Positions 21,026-29,102 of a stretch of DNA of 47,180 nucleotides are shown piece by piece. Position numbers and translations under genes: made by a program. The DNA is from Planctomycetota bacterium (GTDB lineage Bacteria > Planctomycetota > MHYJ01 > JACPTZ01). Each line of letters opens with the position of its first letter. The stretch's first letter is position 1. A model generated the notes under the pieces. The model ran no database searches, was not told the origin of the DNA, and saw only the letters and a list, made by a program, of their open reading frames with translations. The DNA is taken from the NCBI GenBank assembly GCA_016192525.1, contig JACPTZ010000120.1:26949-74128 (forward strand), read 5' to 3'.

Positions 21026-23038
21026 TTAGGTGCTCCTGCCCGCACTCTTGCCCGCGCCCGTACTCGTCCGTTCCTCCGATCCGCTCGCCGACACCGGCGG
21101 CGTCCCCTCGATGGGCAGCCACACGCGGAACGTCGCCCCCTTCCCCGGCGGGCTCTCCGCCGCGATCCGCCCCCGCATCCCTTCCACGAGCCGGTGCGAG
21201 AGGTAGAGCCCCAGCCCGGTCCCCTTTCCGACGGGTTTCGTGGTGAAGAAGGGCTCGAACAGCCGCCCCAGATGTTCGGAGGCGATTCCGGGGCCGGTGT
21301 CGGAGACGGCGATCTCCACCCCTCCCTCCACCCGGGCGGCGGTGAGAGTGACGGTGCCGCCGGGCGCGGTAGCATCGAGGGCATTCAAGAGCAGGTTGAG
21401 CACCACCTGCTGGAGGTCGAGGGGGTGGCTCCGGGTCAGGCGAAGAGCGGGGCCGGACGGGTACCGTCTCACGATCGACCGCTCCCGGGCCTTGGCGTTT
21501 CCCTCGACCAGCCGCAGCGTGTCGTCGAGCAGGGCGGGCACATCGACCTCTTCTCCCGCCTCGTTCCGGCGACGGGCGAAGCCGAGGAGGTTCTGGATGA
21601 TCCCCTTGCAGCGGTAGACATTTTCCTCGATCTTGCGGAGGTGGCGATCGAGGAGGGCCGCCGTGTCGCCGTTTCCGCCAGCCGCCGCCTCGCGGAGGAT
21701 CTCGGCCGAGCTGGCGACGGTGGCGAGGGGGTTGCTGATTTCGTGCGCGATCCCGGCGGCGAGCTGCCCCACGGCGGCCATCTTCCCGGCCTGGAGGAGC
21801 TGGAACTGCATCTCCTTCATCGAGGTGATGTCCTGGATCAGTCCCATGATCTGCTGCGGCCTCCCGTCGGCCCCGCGGACCGGACTGCACGAGAGGAGGA
21901 AGAAGCGCCGCGTCCCGTCCACCACCGCCGAAACCTCGGAAGTGCTGGGGCCGCCGGTCGACGCGAGGGCGGTCGGGCAGTCGCGGCACCGTTCGTCGTG
22001 GCTCCAAAGCCTCCGGAAGCAGAGACCGCCGGGGAGATCCGACCCGAACCAGGCGCGGGCGATCTCATTCGCCCAGACGATCCGGTCGTCCAGGTCGAGG
22101 ATGACGAGTCCCGCCCCGACGCGCCGGGCCACGTCCTCGGTCTTGGCCCGTTCCTGGGAGAGGGTGTCGACGGCGTCGATGAGCTGGGCGCTGCGGGTGC
22201 GGAGGTTTTCCATGATGGTGGTGGTGAAGTAGGCGGTGCAGCACGCGGTTCCGACGAACGCGGCGAGCACGCCCGAGACCGCGAGCCAGCCGCTCACGAG
22301 CCGGAGTTCCGCCCCGCCCTCTCCGATCCGGATCGGGTAGGTGCGGATCGCGCCCGATTCCTGCAGAAGAGACATCCCGCAGAAGAGCAGGCAGGTCACG
22401 AGGGTGACGACGTAGGTCTGCCGGCGGCTGAGCAGGATCCCGGCGATGACGACGTGAAAGATGTAGAAGGTGAAGAAGGGGTTCTGGAGGCCGCCCGCGA
22501 AGTAGAGCATCATCGTGAGGGCGATGAGATCGAGGAAGACCTGCGCGAAGGCGGTGCGAAGCCGGGCCAGTTCGGCGACGGGGAGGGCGGAGAAGAAGCC
22601 GTTCGAGACCGCCATGGCGGCCGCGATGAGGATGAGGGCCACGGCGGAGAAGGCGTCGATCGCCTCGAAGACATACTGGCAGGCGAGAGCGGTGAGGAGG
22701 ACCCCGGCGATCGCGATCCAGCGGAGCCGGATGATCCAGGCGGCCTGAAGACCGAGGTACCGGGCATCGGACTCCGCCACAATGGTGCGGAGTCCGGCAT
22801 GAACCGCCGACGGGTCGACCTCCTCCGGAGACCGCCGGATGAGATACCAGGCCACCAGTCCGGCGAGGATGAAGGAGGTCCCGGTCCCCCGGACGATGTG
22901 GAGCAGGTGAAGCAGATCGGGGCTCGCCCCGCGGAGGAGCGTCCGCTCCGCCACCTCGTATCCGCCAAAGATGAGGAGCCACGCCCCGAGGACGAGGGGG
23001 ACCCACCCGAACCGCCGGCCCGGACCGTTTGCGATCAT
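21026..23038 (-). CDS. Membrane-bound PAS sensor histidine kinase
   Basis: About 670 residues: two N-terminal helices, a cytoplasmic linker, five to six more membrane helices (about residues 95-285), a PAS domain carrying a Cys pair (CRDC) in a loop (about 315-410), the H-box GIAHEISNPLA (H432), and an ATPase domain ending near 645 (LNLLLNALDA; DTGPGI; GKGTGLGLYLS). It lacks a receiver, so it fits as the partner of the NtrC-type regulator at 19229. The start is ATG 23038 with only a weak GGTG in front; the frame to 23194 translates the G1 repeat. The multi-helix sensor could respond to a membrane or quinone-pool signal, which is speculative. Confidence 0.9.
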   Translation of the reverse strand: MIANGPGRRFGWVPLVLGAWLLIFGGYEVAERTLLRGASPDLLHLLHIVRGTGTSFILAGLVAWYLIRRSPEEVDPSAVHAGLRTIVAESDARYLGLQAAWIIRLRWIAIAGVLLTALACQYVFEAIDAFSAVALILIAAAMAVSNGFFSALPVAELARLRTAFAQVFLDLIALTMMLYFAGGLQNPFFTFYIFHVVIAGILLSRRQTYVVTLVTCLLFCGMSLLQESGAIRTYPIRIGEGGAELRLVSGWLAVSGVLAAFVGTACCTAYFTTTIMENLRTRSAQLIDAVDTLSQERAKTEDVARRVGAGLVILDLDDRIVWANEIARAWFGSDLPGGLCFRRLWSHDERCRDCPTALASTGGPSTSEVSAVVDGTRRFFLLSCSPVRGADGRPQQIMGLIQDITSMKEMQFQLLQAGKMAAVGQLAAGIAHEISNPLATVASSAEILREAAAGGNGDTAALLDRHLRKIEENVYRCKGIIQNLLGFARRRNEAGEEVDVPALLDDTLRLVEGNAKARERSIVRRYPSGPALRLTRSHPLDLQQVVLNLLLNALDATAPGGTVTLTAARVEGGVEIAVSDTGPGIASEHLGRLFEPFFTTKPVGKGTGLGLYLSHRLVEGMRGRIAAESPPGKGATFRVWLPIEGTPPVSASGSEERTSTGAGKSAGRST

Positions 23039-23043
23039 GGCAC

Positions 23044-23606
23044 CGCGAAGAAACAGCGAAGAGAACCGCGAATTACGCGAGTTACGCGAAGTCGAACTGT
23101 TCCCGCCACCCGGACACCGGGCCCGATGTACGAAGTCGCACGGACGCTGAGGGATCCGAAACAGGAAACGGGCCGCGGGAACCGCCGATTCCACTGAAAG
23201 AGGCTACGGATTCAACGCAAAGGCGCAAGGGCGCAAGGGCGCATAGAGCAATGGAAACGGACTTCCCGGGGCTCAACGACGACGTCGCCCCAACAACGGG
23301 AGAGGCGCCCCTGGACCTTGCGAGGTGCGAAGGCCGCACGCCACCCGCGCTTGCATCCGGGGGATGAAAGAAGCCCCCCCCCGGACGCCCCACTTTTCTG
23401 TTGCTGTCTTCCCCAAACTCCTCCTCCTTTGTTTCAGTGCCCTCGGTGTCTCCGGTGGCCAGTCTCCGTTGTTTCTGTTGTTTCTGTTGTTTCTGTTGTT
23501 TCTGTGTTTCGTTGTTTCTGTTGTCTCCGTTGTTTCTGTTGTCTCCGTTTGAATTCGCGTAATTCGCGTAATTCGCGGTCCCCCCTTAGCGGCCCTTCGC
23601 GGTTCA
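23044..23606. repeat. Element G1: CGCGAATTACGCGAATTACG arms around a 9-mer minisatellite
   Basis: The left arm, ACCGCGAAGAAACAGCGAAG then AACCGCGAATTACGCGAGTT, is inverted at the right as AATTCGCGTAATTCGCGGTC ... CCTTCGCGGTTCA. In between are a GGCTACGGATTCAACGCAAAG module (about 23203) and, at 23467-23550, about nine copies of a TTGTTTCTG-like 9-mer. The element fills the whole space between the membrane kinase start and the YHS protein gene, whose TGA stop lies in the right arm. The frames it encodes (runs of VVS) are artefacts of the repeat. Confidence 0.75.
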
Positions 23607-25694
23607 CATCGCCGACGTGCGCATCTCCATCGGCTGCAGCAGGAGCCACAGCGAATAGGCGGAGAAGATCACCTGGACGATCAGCGTGGGGATCTGGCTC
23701 CGGAGCGCGGCGGCCGGGGACGAAAACATCCGGTGCGCGGCGCGGTCCGCCATCCAGAGCGAGAACAGATGCCCGATCACCACGCAGGCCACCTGCACGT
23801 TCCAGACCCCGGCCAGAGAGAGAAACGGGGCGAACTTCATCTCCGCGGTGCCGAACAGGTTCATCCCCCATCCGAACGGGTCCGAGATCATCGTCGCCGC
23901 CTTCACCCCCTCCGCGAAGAGATGCTGCGACGTGTGCGCGAGGTGGTAGAAGAGCGCGATCGGCAGATGGACGTAGGCGAACCGGATGAACTGTGTCCGG
24001 TACGAAACCGTCGACTCCCCCGAGATGCGCTTGCCCACCCAGACGAGCGCCGCGAACACGAGGATCGGTCCCAGGATCGCCGCGGAGAGCGCGACGGTGT
24101 AGCCGCCGAGGGCCCCCAGATGCAGCCGGTCGCCGAACCAGCCGGCGAGGTCGCGACCGGCGGGGGTCATCGTCAGCCCGTGAAAGGCCGTGATGCCGAG
24201 AATCACCAGCACCAGGATGGCCTCGTCCATCCTGGGCTTCCCCTCCCCCTCGGCGTCGCCGCCCCACGGACGCAGGAAGAGCGAGATGTTGTCGTGCGGA
24301 CAGGTGCGGAGACACTCGGCGCAGAGCAGGCAGTAGGTGCTCGTCTGCATCGCGCCGGGGAATTCCCAGGTCGGACAGGGGGCGCCTTTGTCGTTTCCGG
24401 CGAAGCAGTCCCGCGAGCGGCACTCGAGGCAGGTCTTCGTGTCGCGGTGCCGGAGTTCCACCCCGCCGATCCCCGCGTACATGCCGATCGTCCGGCCCAC
24501 GAAGCAGCCGTAGCGGCAGAAAGAGCGCCGCTCGAAGACAAGCGCGGAGAGGATCGCCATCCCGAGGATCACCAGCGCGATGTACGCCGTGAGACGGGGA
24601 TCGACCGAGACGTGAAAGCCGAGTTCCACCCACGAGAAGACGATGAGGCAGACGGAGGCGAGGAGGACCGACCTCCCCCACCTCGGCCATCGCAGACCCA
24701 GCGTGAAGGGGCGGCGGAAGCGGTCGCGCAGGAACGGCGGCATCTGAAGAAACCCGGCGATCGTGTCCCAGGGGCAGGCATAGCACCAGATGTGACCGCC
24801 GTAGAGGATGAGCACGACGAGGGCGCCCCACCAGATCGTCCAGGTGAGGATGGGGGCGATATTCTCCGCGGAGTCGGGGCTCCCGAAGAGGCCGGCGGCG
24901 ACGATCCCCCCGAAGAAGATCACCAGGATGAGCCGGGCGACTCTCTGCGTCCATCGGCTGGCGGCAAGCGCCATGAGCGGACGCCAGCGCAGGAGGTCGA
25001 ACCGCGGCCCGTCGCGCGGCGGCGAGGCGGGATGCGTGAAGCGGGGGGGGACCGGGCGGCGTCGCATGGCCGCGATGCCCAGCGCGAGGAACGAGACGAG
25101 GATGACCCCCCCCAACGACCCGATGAAGGCCGATTTCGGGATCCCCCACATCGTATGGGTGAAATAGCGCTGGGGCTCCTCCTCGAAGCGGCGCCGGTGC
25201 TCCTCGGAGTCGAAGGCGAAAACCCGGCCGAGATGGGCGGCCGTCCAGGGCGAATCGAGGCTCACGGGGACGACTTTCCCGTCATCGACGGAGCAGACGG
25301 GGCACCGCTGCCGGGCGTACGCCGCCGGATCGGCCAGAAAGCGGGTCCGGCAGGGCTCGGAACAGAAGTACCACCGCCGATCGCCGTATTCGGCCGAGAC
25401 CCACTCGCCGACGTCCATCGAACAGACCGGGTCGCGATGAACCGGGGCGTCGGCCTCGCGCGACTCCATCCGCTGAAGGTGATGTTCGGGATCGAGCTGG
25501 AACCGGGCGAGGTGATTCTCCGGCATGTCGCAGAAGAAATACGAGCGACCCTCGTAGACCGCCACCCGGTCCGGGTTCGCCGTCATCCCGCAGAGAGGAC
25601 AGCGGGGCGTCGGACGCTCGCGGGTCGCCATCGGGACCGCGATGGCGACGAGCAGGACGCCGAGGAGGAGCCAGGGAAGTCCGAACCGGATCAT
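23604..25694 (-). CDS. YHS-repeat and 4Fe-4S membrane protein (NapH/NosR-like)
   Basis: A 696-residue protein. An N-terminal helix, then three YHS-like metal-binding segments: CPLCGM (from residue 32), DPVCSMD (about 88) and CPVCSVD (about 131). Then about ten membrane helices that contain the polyferredoxin motifs GGHIWCYACPWD and RRSFCRYGCFVGR, and two 4Fe-4S sites (CLECRSRDC...CP and CLLCAECLRTCP). Such proteins pass electrons from the quinone side to metal-centre maturation or periplasmic reductases, and YHS domains often accompany copper handling. The exact role is unknown. It stands alone between two G elements; ribosome site not evident. Confidence 0.82.
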   Translation of the reverse strand: MIRFGLPWLLLGVLLVAIAVPMATRERPTPRCPLCGMTANPDRVAVYEGRSYFFCDMPENHLARFQLDPEHHLQRMESREADAPVHRDPVCSMDVGEWVSAEYGDRRWYFCSEPCRTRFLADPAAYARQRCPVCSVDDGKVVPVSLDSPWTAAHLGRVFAFDSEEHRRRFEEEPQRYFTHTMWGIPKSAFIGSLGGVILVSFLALGIAAMRRRPVPPRFTHPASPPRDGPRFDLLRWRPLMALAASRWTQRVARLILVIFFGGIVAAGLFGSPDSAENIAPILTWTIWWGALVVLILYGGHIWCYACPWDTIAGFLQMPPFLRDRFRRPFTLGLRWPRWGRSVLLASVCLIVFSWVELGFHVSVDPRLTAYIALVILGMAILSALVFERRSFCRYGCFVGRTIGMYAGIGGVELRHRDTKTCLECRSRDCFAGNDKGAPCPTWEFPGAMQTSTYCLLCAECLRTCPHDNISLFLRPWGGDAEGEGKPRMDEAILVLVILGITAFHGLTMTPAGRDLAGWFGDRLHLGALGGYTVALSAAILGPILVFAALVWVGKRISGESTVSYRTQFIRFAYVHLPIALFYHLAHTSQHLFAEGVKAATMISDPFGWGMNLFGTAEMKFAPFLSLAGVWNVQVACVVIGHLFSLWMADRAAHRMFSSPAAALRSQIPTLIVQVIFSAYSLWLLLQPMEMRTSAM

Positions 25695-25710
25695 GGCGAT
25701 CAGCCGGGAG

Positions 25711-26396
25711 GGAGAACCGCGAATGACGCGAATAGCGCGAATTCAGAAACGGAAACGACTGAAGGACGGCTCATCCGGAAAATGAGCAGATTCTGTCGAA
25801 GTGCGGCGATGACGCGCATCAGGCTACGGATTCAACGCAAAGGCGCGGAAGGCAACGGAGACGGACTTTCCAAGGGTCTACAACGGAGCCCGCACGAGGT
25901 TCCCGTCTCGTACCATTGTCATCCTGAGCCTCGGCTGCAGGCCGAGGCGAAGGATCACCCGGGCGTGCGGGCTGCAGACTCCGACGCTAGTGATCCTTCG
26001 CCCAGCCGGCCAAACGCCCGTCCGCCATCTGTGTGGCGGAGCGGCCGGCTGGGCTCAGGATGACAATGCGATAACTTCGTACCTGGAGCCACAACAACGG
26101 AAGAGTCACCCTCGGACTCCGCGAGGCTCGAACCCGCTCACCCTCCGCTGTTTCTGCCGTTCCCCCACAGAAATCATTCTCGTGGTTGCTCATCGCGACT
26201 CCGCGTCTTTGCGCCTTCGCGTTGAATCCAGGGGACTACCCCCCCCAGCCTCTTCGCGAAATTCGCGGTCCTCCCTTGCAGTTTCTGCTTCTTCCGCAGT
26301 TTCCGTTTCTGCTGCTGTTTCCGTCTCCTCCATTCTCCAATTCGCGAAATTCGCGAAATTCGCGGTCCTCCCCTTGGTTTCTTTCGCGGTTCACTT
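25711..26396. repeat. Element G2, with element A4 nested inside
   Basis: The left arm, AACCGCGAATGACGCGAATA then GCGCGAATTC, is matched at the right by AATTCGCGAAATTCGCGAAA ... TTTCGCGGTTCAC. A second inner copy of the right arm lies at 26253-26275 and CTG/TTC-rich tracts at 26276-26332. GGATTCAACGCAAAGGCGC occurs near 25832 and inverted near 26210. The TGA of the FAD-oxidase gene lies at the right boundary. No gene is seen in 25695-26390. Confidence 0.7.
25916..26066. repeat. Palindromic element A4
   Basis: TTGTCATCCTGAGC ... GCTCAGGATGACAA with inner CGAAGGATCAC / AGTGATCCTTCG. Cassettes: CCTCGGCTGCAGGCCGAGG, and a long hairpin starting CCCAGCCGGCC and ending GGCCGGCTGGG that itself contains CGCCATCTGTGTGGCG. 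Extended ends TCTCGTACC and ATAACTTCGTACC resemble those of A2. A loop segment (AGACTCCGACGCTAG) is shared with A1 in the opposite orientation. Confidence 0.85.
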
Positions 26397-27842
26397 TCGC
26401 GGAGGAGACTTGAGCCACCGCCCCGGGTTAAGGATACCGTTCGGGTCCATGGCGGTCTGGATCGTGCCGACGAGGCGGCGGAAGACCGGGTCGATCGAGG
26501 CGCCATGGCGGTCGAGGACCCAGGCCGGGGTCTTGTAGGGGAGGAAACCCATGGGAAGGACGGCATCGACCAGTTCGCGGTTCATGGCCGCGACCCGCTC
26601 GACCTCGGCCGCGTTCTTCCGGTCGAAGATGGCGAGCAGCCGCAGAACGGCGAAGTGTCCACCCCGCATCGGTCGCGAGACGATGGCGGGCGGAAAGCCG
26701 TGCCGTTCCATGATCTGCGCGCCCGCCTCGACGCCGCGGTCCATCTGCGAGAACGGCCCGTACGTCCCGATCCAGGTGAGCCCGCCGCCGGGATGGTCGA
26801 GGAGGAAGTCCAGCCGGGTCGGGAATTCCGCAAACTTCTGGAACCCCGGCTCGACCGAGACGAGCTCGGCGATGTCGAGCGGCCCGTCGAACCGGGCGCC
26901 TTCGCGGCGTTCGGCGGCGAGCAGTTCCTCCAGCGTCTCGAGCCTCGCCTGAAACTCGCGCTCGAAGTGCGCGGAGATGTCGAGGTAGCAGAACAGCACC
27001 GGCTCGGCCGGGTCGTGATAGACCGGGTGAGGGTCGCCGAACAACATCTTGCCCAGCGGCCAGGAGAGCCCGCCGATGTCGTCGCACAGCTCGGCCCGGA
27101 CCAGGCGGCGGAGGAACCGGTACCCCTCCGCGTACCGGTACGCGAGCACGAAGACGCGCCGGCGGAACTTCGGGTTCGGCCACAACTGCACCGCCATCTT
27201 CGTGACGATGCCGGTCGTCCCGTGAAAATTCACGAAGAGCCCCACGAGATCGGGCATCGGCGACCGGGAACACCACGAGGAACTCCAGGCCGCCGAGCCG
27301 GCCCGCATCAGCTCGCCCGTCGGCAGGACCGCCTCGATGGCGTTGATCCACTGCCCGGTGGCCCCGTGCCGAAGCGACAGATTCGACAGCCCGTCCATCA
27401 GGTGATTCGCCACAATGGAGGTCTCGGGCGGCGAGAGCGAGTAGGCGAACCGGAGCTCCGGGTGCTCTTTCTCGAGGGCCTCCTTCAGCTGCCCCCACGA
27501 AACGCCCGGCTCGATCACGGCGTAGAGGTCGTCGGCGTTGATCTCCAGGATGCGGTTCATCCCGCGGAGGTCGAGAACGATCCCGCCGTGCGTCGGAATG
27601 GCGAGTCCGCCGACATTCGTATTGGTGATGACCGGCGTGACCGGGGTCCGGGTCTCGTTGGCGAGGCGCAGGAGCGACTGGATCTGCGCAACGGTCGTCG
27701 CCCGGACGACCACGTCGGGATCGCGGGAGGGGATCTCGGTCAGGTCCGGAGGCAGTTCCCGGAACGCGGCTTCATCCACGCTCACGGCGCCGGCTCCGAG
27801 GAGGGCCGTCAGGCGGTCGAGAAGGGCCGGTGTGGTTCCCAT
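26391..27842 (-). CDS. FAD-linked oxidase (GlcD/VAO-type, FAD_binding_4)
   Basis: A 483-residue flavoprotein. The PP-binding FAD domain spans about 35-215 (VVVRATTVAQIQSLLRLANE, then TNVGGLAIPTHGGIVLDLRG and the glycine-rich LVGLFVNFHGTTGIVTKMAV), followed by a cap domain, and DPNGILNPGRW at the end, typical of glycolate/lactate dehydrogenase and 4-cresol-type oxidases. It would oxidise an alcohol or 2-hydroxy acid; the substrate is unknown. No GlcF-type 4Fe-4S subunit is nearby. The start is 2 nt after the stop of the small Cys-rich gene and its ribosome site lies in that gene's 3' end, so the two form an operon read from the sigma-54 site at 28252-28265. Confidence 0.88.
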   Translation of the reverse strand: MGTTPALLDRLTALLGAGAVSVDEAAFRELPPDLTEIPSRDPDVVVRATTVAQIQSLLRLANETRTPVTPVITNTNVGGLAIPTHGGIVLDLRGMNRILEINADDLYAVIEPGVSWGQLKEALEKEHPELRFAYSLSPPETSIVANHLMDGLSNLSLRHGATGQWINAIEAVLPTGELMRAGSAAWSSSWCSRSPMPDLVGLFVNFHGTTGIVTKMAVQLWPNPKFRRRVFVLAYRYAEGYRFLRRLVRAELCDDIGGLSWPLGKMLFGDPHPVYHDPAEPVLFCYLDISAHFEREFQARLETLEELLAAERREGARFDGPLDIAELVSVEPGFQKFAEFPTRLDFLLDHPGGGLTWIGTYGPFSQMDRGVEAGAQIMERHGFPPAIVSRPMRGGHFAVLRLLAIFDRKNAAEVERVAAMNRELVDAVLPMGFLPYKTPAWVLDRHGASIDPVFRRLVGTIQTAMDPNGILNPGRWLKSPPRK

Positions 27843-27844
27843 TC

Positions 27845-28171
27845 CTACCTCACCTCGCCCGGCGGGACGACCGACTCGACGTCATGAAGAAACCCCTCCA
27901 TGATCTCCCTGACCCGCGCCCACTCCTCGTCGACGATCGCCCTCGAGAGAGAGGCCCGAATCCGGATACACCCCCCCACCTGCTGCTGGGCGATGCAGTA
28001 TGGACAGGGGGCCAGTTCCCCCTTGGCCTGAGCCTTCTCCTGCGCCTTCTCACACAGTTCGCAAACCTCGTTGACCTGCCGGAGCAGTTCGACGGTTTCT
28101 GTCTCGCCCACGCCGGCCAGGACCTCCTTCCAGCGCTGAATGGTCCTGTCCTTGGCGGCGGTCCAGTCCAT
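27845..28171 (-). CDS. Small Cys-rich protein, likely metal-binding
   Basis: A 108-residue protein with a charged helical N-terminus, then CELC (C37, C40), a short Glu/Lys/Ala-rich helix, CPYC (C56, C59) and C68, and another helix. Two CxxC pairs suggest a zinc ribbon or small Fe-S site; the family is not one I recognise. ATG 28171 has GGAGG six bases upstream, which fixes the start; the frame to 28489 is leader and promoter sequence. It is first gene of the pair with the FAD-linked oxidase and could be its electron or assembly partner. Confidence 0.75.
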   Translation of the reverse strand: MDWTAAKDRTIQRWKEVLAGVGETETVELLRQVNEVCELCEKAQEKAQAKGELAPCPYCIAQQQVGGCIRIRASLSRAIVDEEWARVREIMEGFLHDVESVVPPGEVR

Positions 28172-28251
28172 GGCGATCCTCCGGGCCGCGGCCATCCTCG
28201 CCGGGGCCATTGTTGCGCGCCCGGTGGCGGTGCCGGGCTGTGTCAGACTTC

Positions 28252-28265
28252 GCAATGACCGTGCC
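28252..28265 (-). promoter_or_regulatory. Sigma-54 promoter of the Cys-rich/FAD-oxidase operon
   Basis: On the minus strand GGCACGGTCATTGC fits the -24/-12 consensus (GGCACG, four bases, TTGC) exactly, with ten bases between GG and GC. A start near 28241 gives a leader of about 70 nt to ATG 28171. Activation would need an enhancer-binding protein such as the NtrC-type regulator at 19229. Confidence 0.75.
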
Positions 28266-28591
28266 GCCGGGGAAAATCCCGCTCTGCCCGCGCCGGACAG
28301 GCAGGACGTCAACATTGTGCCCCAGTGTCGGAGGGCCGCACGATGCTCGATACGGTCCTGCGCTGCAAAGCCGTTCGTGGCGCGCCCGTAAGAGCGCTGA
28401 ACGGGATGACACCGGCCTGAGATGCCCTCCAGGCTCGTCCGCTGTCTGAGTGGCCCCGCCTCGACCGCCGCCGAAGTCGAGCCACTCACCTCTCTGCTCT
28501 TGGATCATGGCGCGAGATTTTGCGGCATCAACCGGATTTTCCCGCGCAGAGCCTTCTGGCTCATCACAGCCGGAATCGTGAATTCGAGGGT

Positions 28592-28680
28592 GGCACGGGC
28601 GGCTTGTCCGCCCGTGCCCGCATCGCACGCGGCGCATCCGCGCCGCACTCCAACGCGTTGGAGCGCGCCGCGGAAGCGGC
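28592..28680. repeat. Hairpin cassettes upstream of H1
   Basis: GGCACGGGCGGCTTGTCCGC closing with CCCGTGCC at 28592-28618, then CGGCGCATCCGCGCCG, then TCCAACGCGTTGGA. The first cassette matches 12090-12115. Between 28266 and 28591 I see no gene. Confidence 0.65.
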
Positions 28681-28708
28681 GCATGGACGGCGTACTCGGG
28701 GTCCCCTG

Positions 28709-28828
28709 GGAGCGTGTCTGACTATTCGGGAAGAACGGTAGCACAGGCTTTCTAGCCTGTGCGGGACAGGCTGGAAAGCCTGTCCCTACCGTTTCCGACA
28801 TCGCCCGCGCAATAGTCAGACACGCTCC
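28709..28828. mobile_element. MITE-like element H1
   Basis: The inverted ends are GGAGCGTGTCTGACTATT at the left and AATAGTCAGACACGCTCC at the right, perfect over 18 bp. The core is two hairpins (GCACAGGCTTTCTAGCCTGT; GACAGGCTGGAAAGCCTGTC) enclosed by GGTA / TACC. Element C2 begins at the next base. Confidence 0.82.
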
Positions 28829-29051
28829 TAGCCCGGATTATTCATGAACGGGAGGTGCGTCTCCCCGGAAAACCGTCCGCCCTGAGCGAGCCGGCCTCCG
28901 TCCGGCCGGCGAGTCGAAGGGTCGGACCGCAACACCGTGTCGCCCTTCGACTCGGCGGTCGAAACAACCGACCGCCTCGCTCAGGGCGGACGGCTTGACC
29001 TGCCGAGCGCTCGGCGCAAAGACGCCGCGCATTCATGATTTATCCGAGCTA
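28829..29051. mobile_element. MITE-like element C2 carrying a B core
   Basis: Left end TAGCCCGGATTATTCATGAA; right end, read inverted, TAGCTCGGATAAATCATGAA. Between them (28873-28993) is a family B core: CCGTCCGCCCTGAGCGAG ... CTCGCTCAGGGCGGACGG with GAGTCGAAGGG / CCCTTCGACTCGG. Thus the C ends enclose here the core that stands alone at 8083 and 20881. No gene is seen from 29052 to 29102. Confidence 0.82.
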
Positions 29052-29102
29052 GCGGGAGGGAACGCGGAGTGACCAGCCACTCACCGACTCAGCGTTGATG
29101 TA

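Noticed and set aside
23325..23552. Frame encoding repeated VVS units
   Set aside because: Translation of the 9-mer minisatellite in G1, with no ribosome site or domain.
23733..26063. 776-residue plus-strand frame
   Set aside because: Antisense of the YHS/4Fe-4S protein, extended through repeats G2 and A4.
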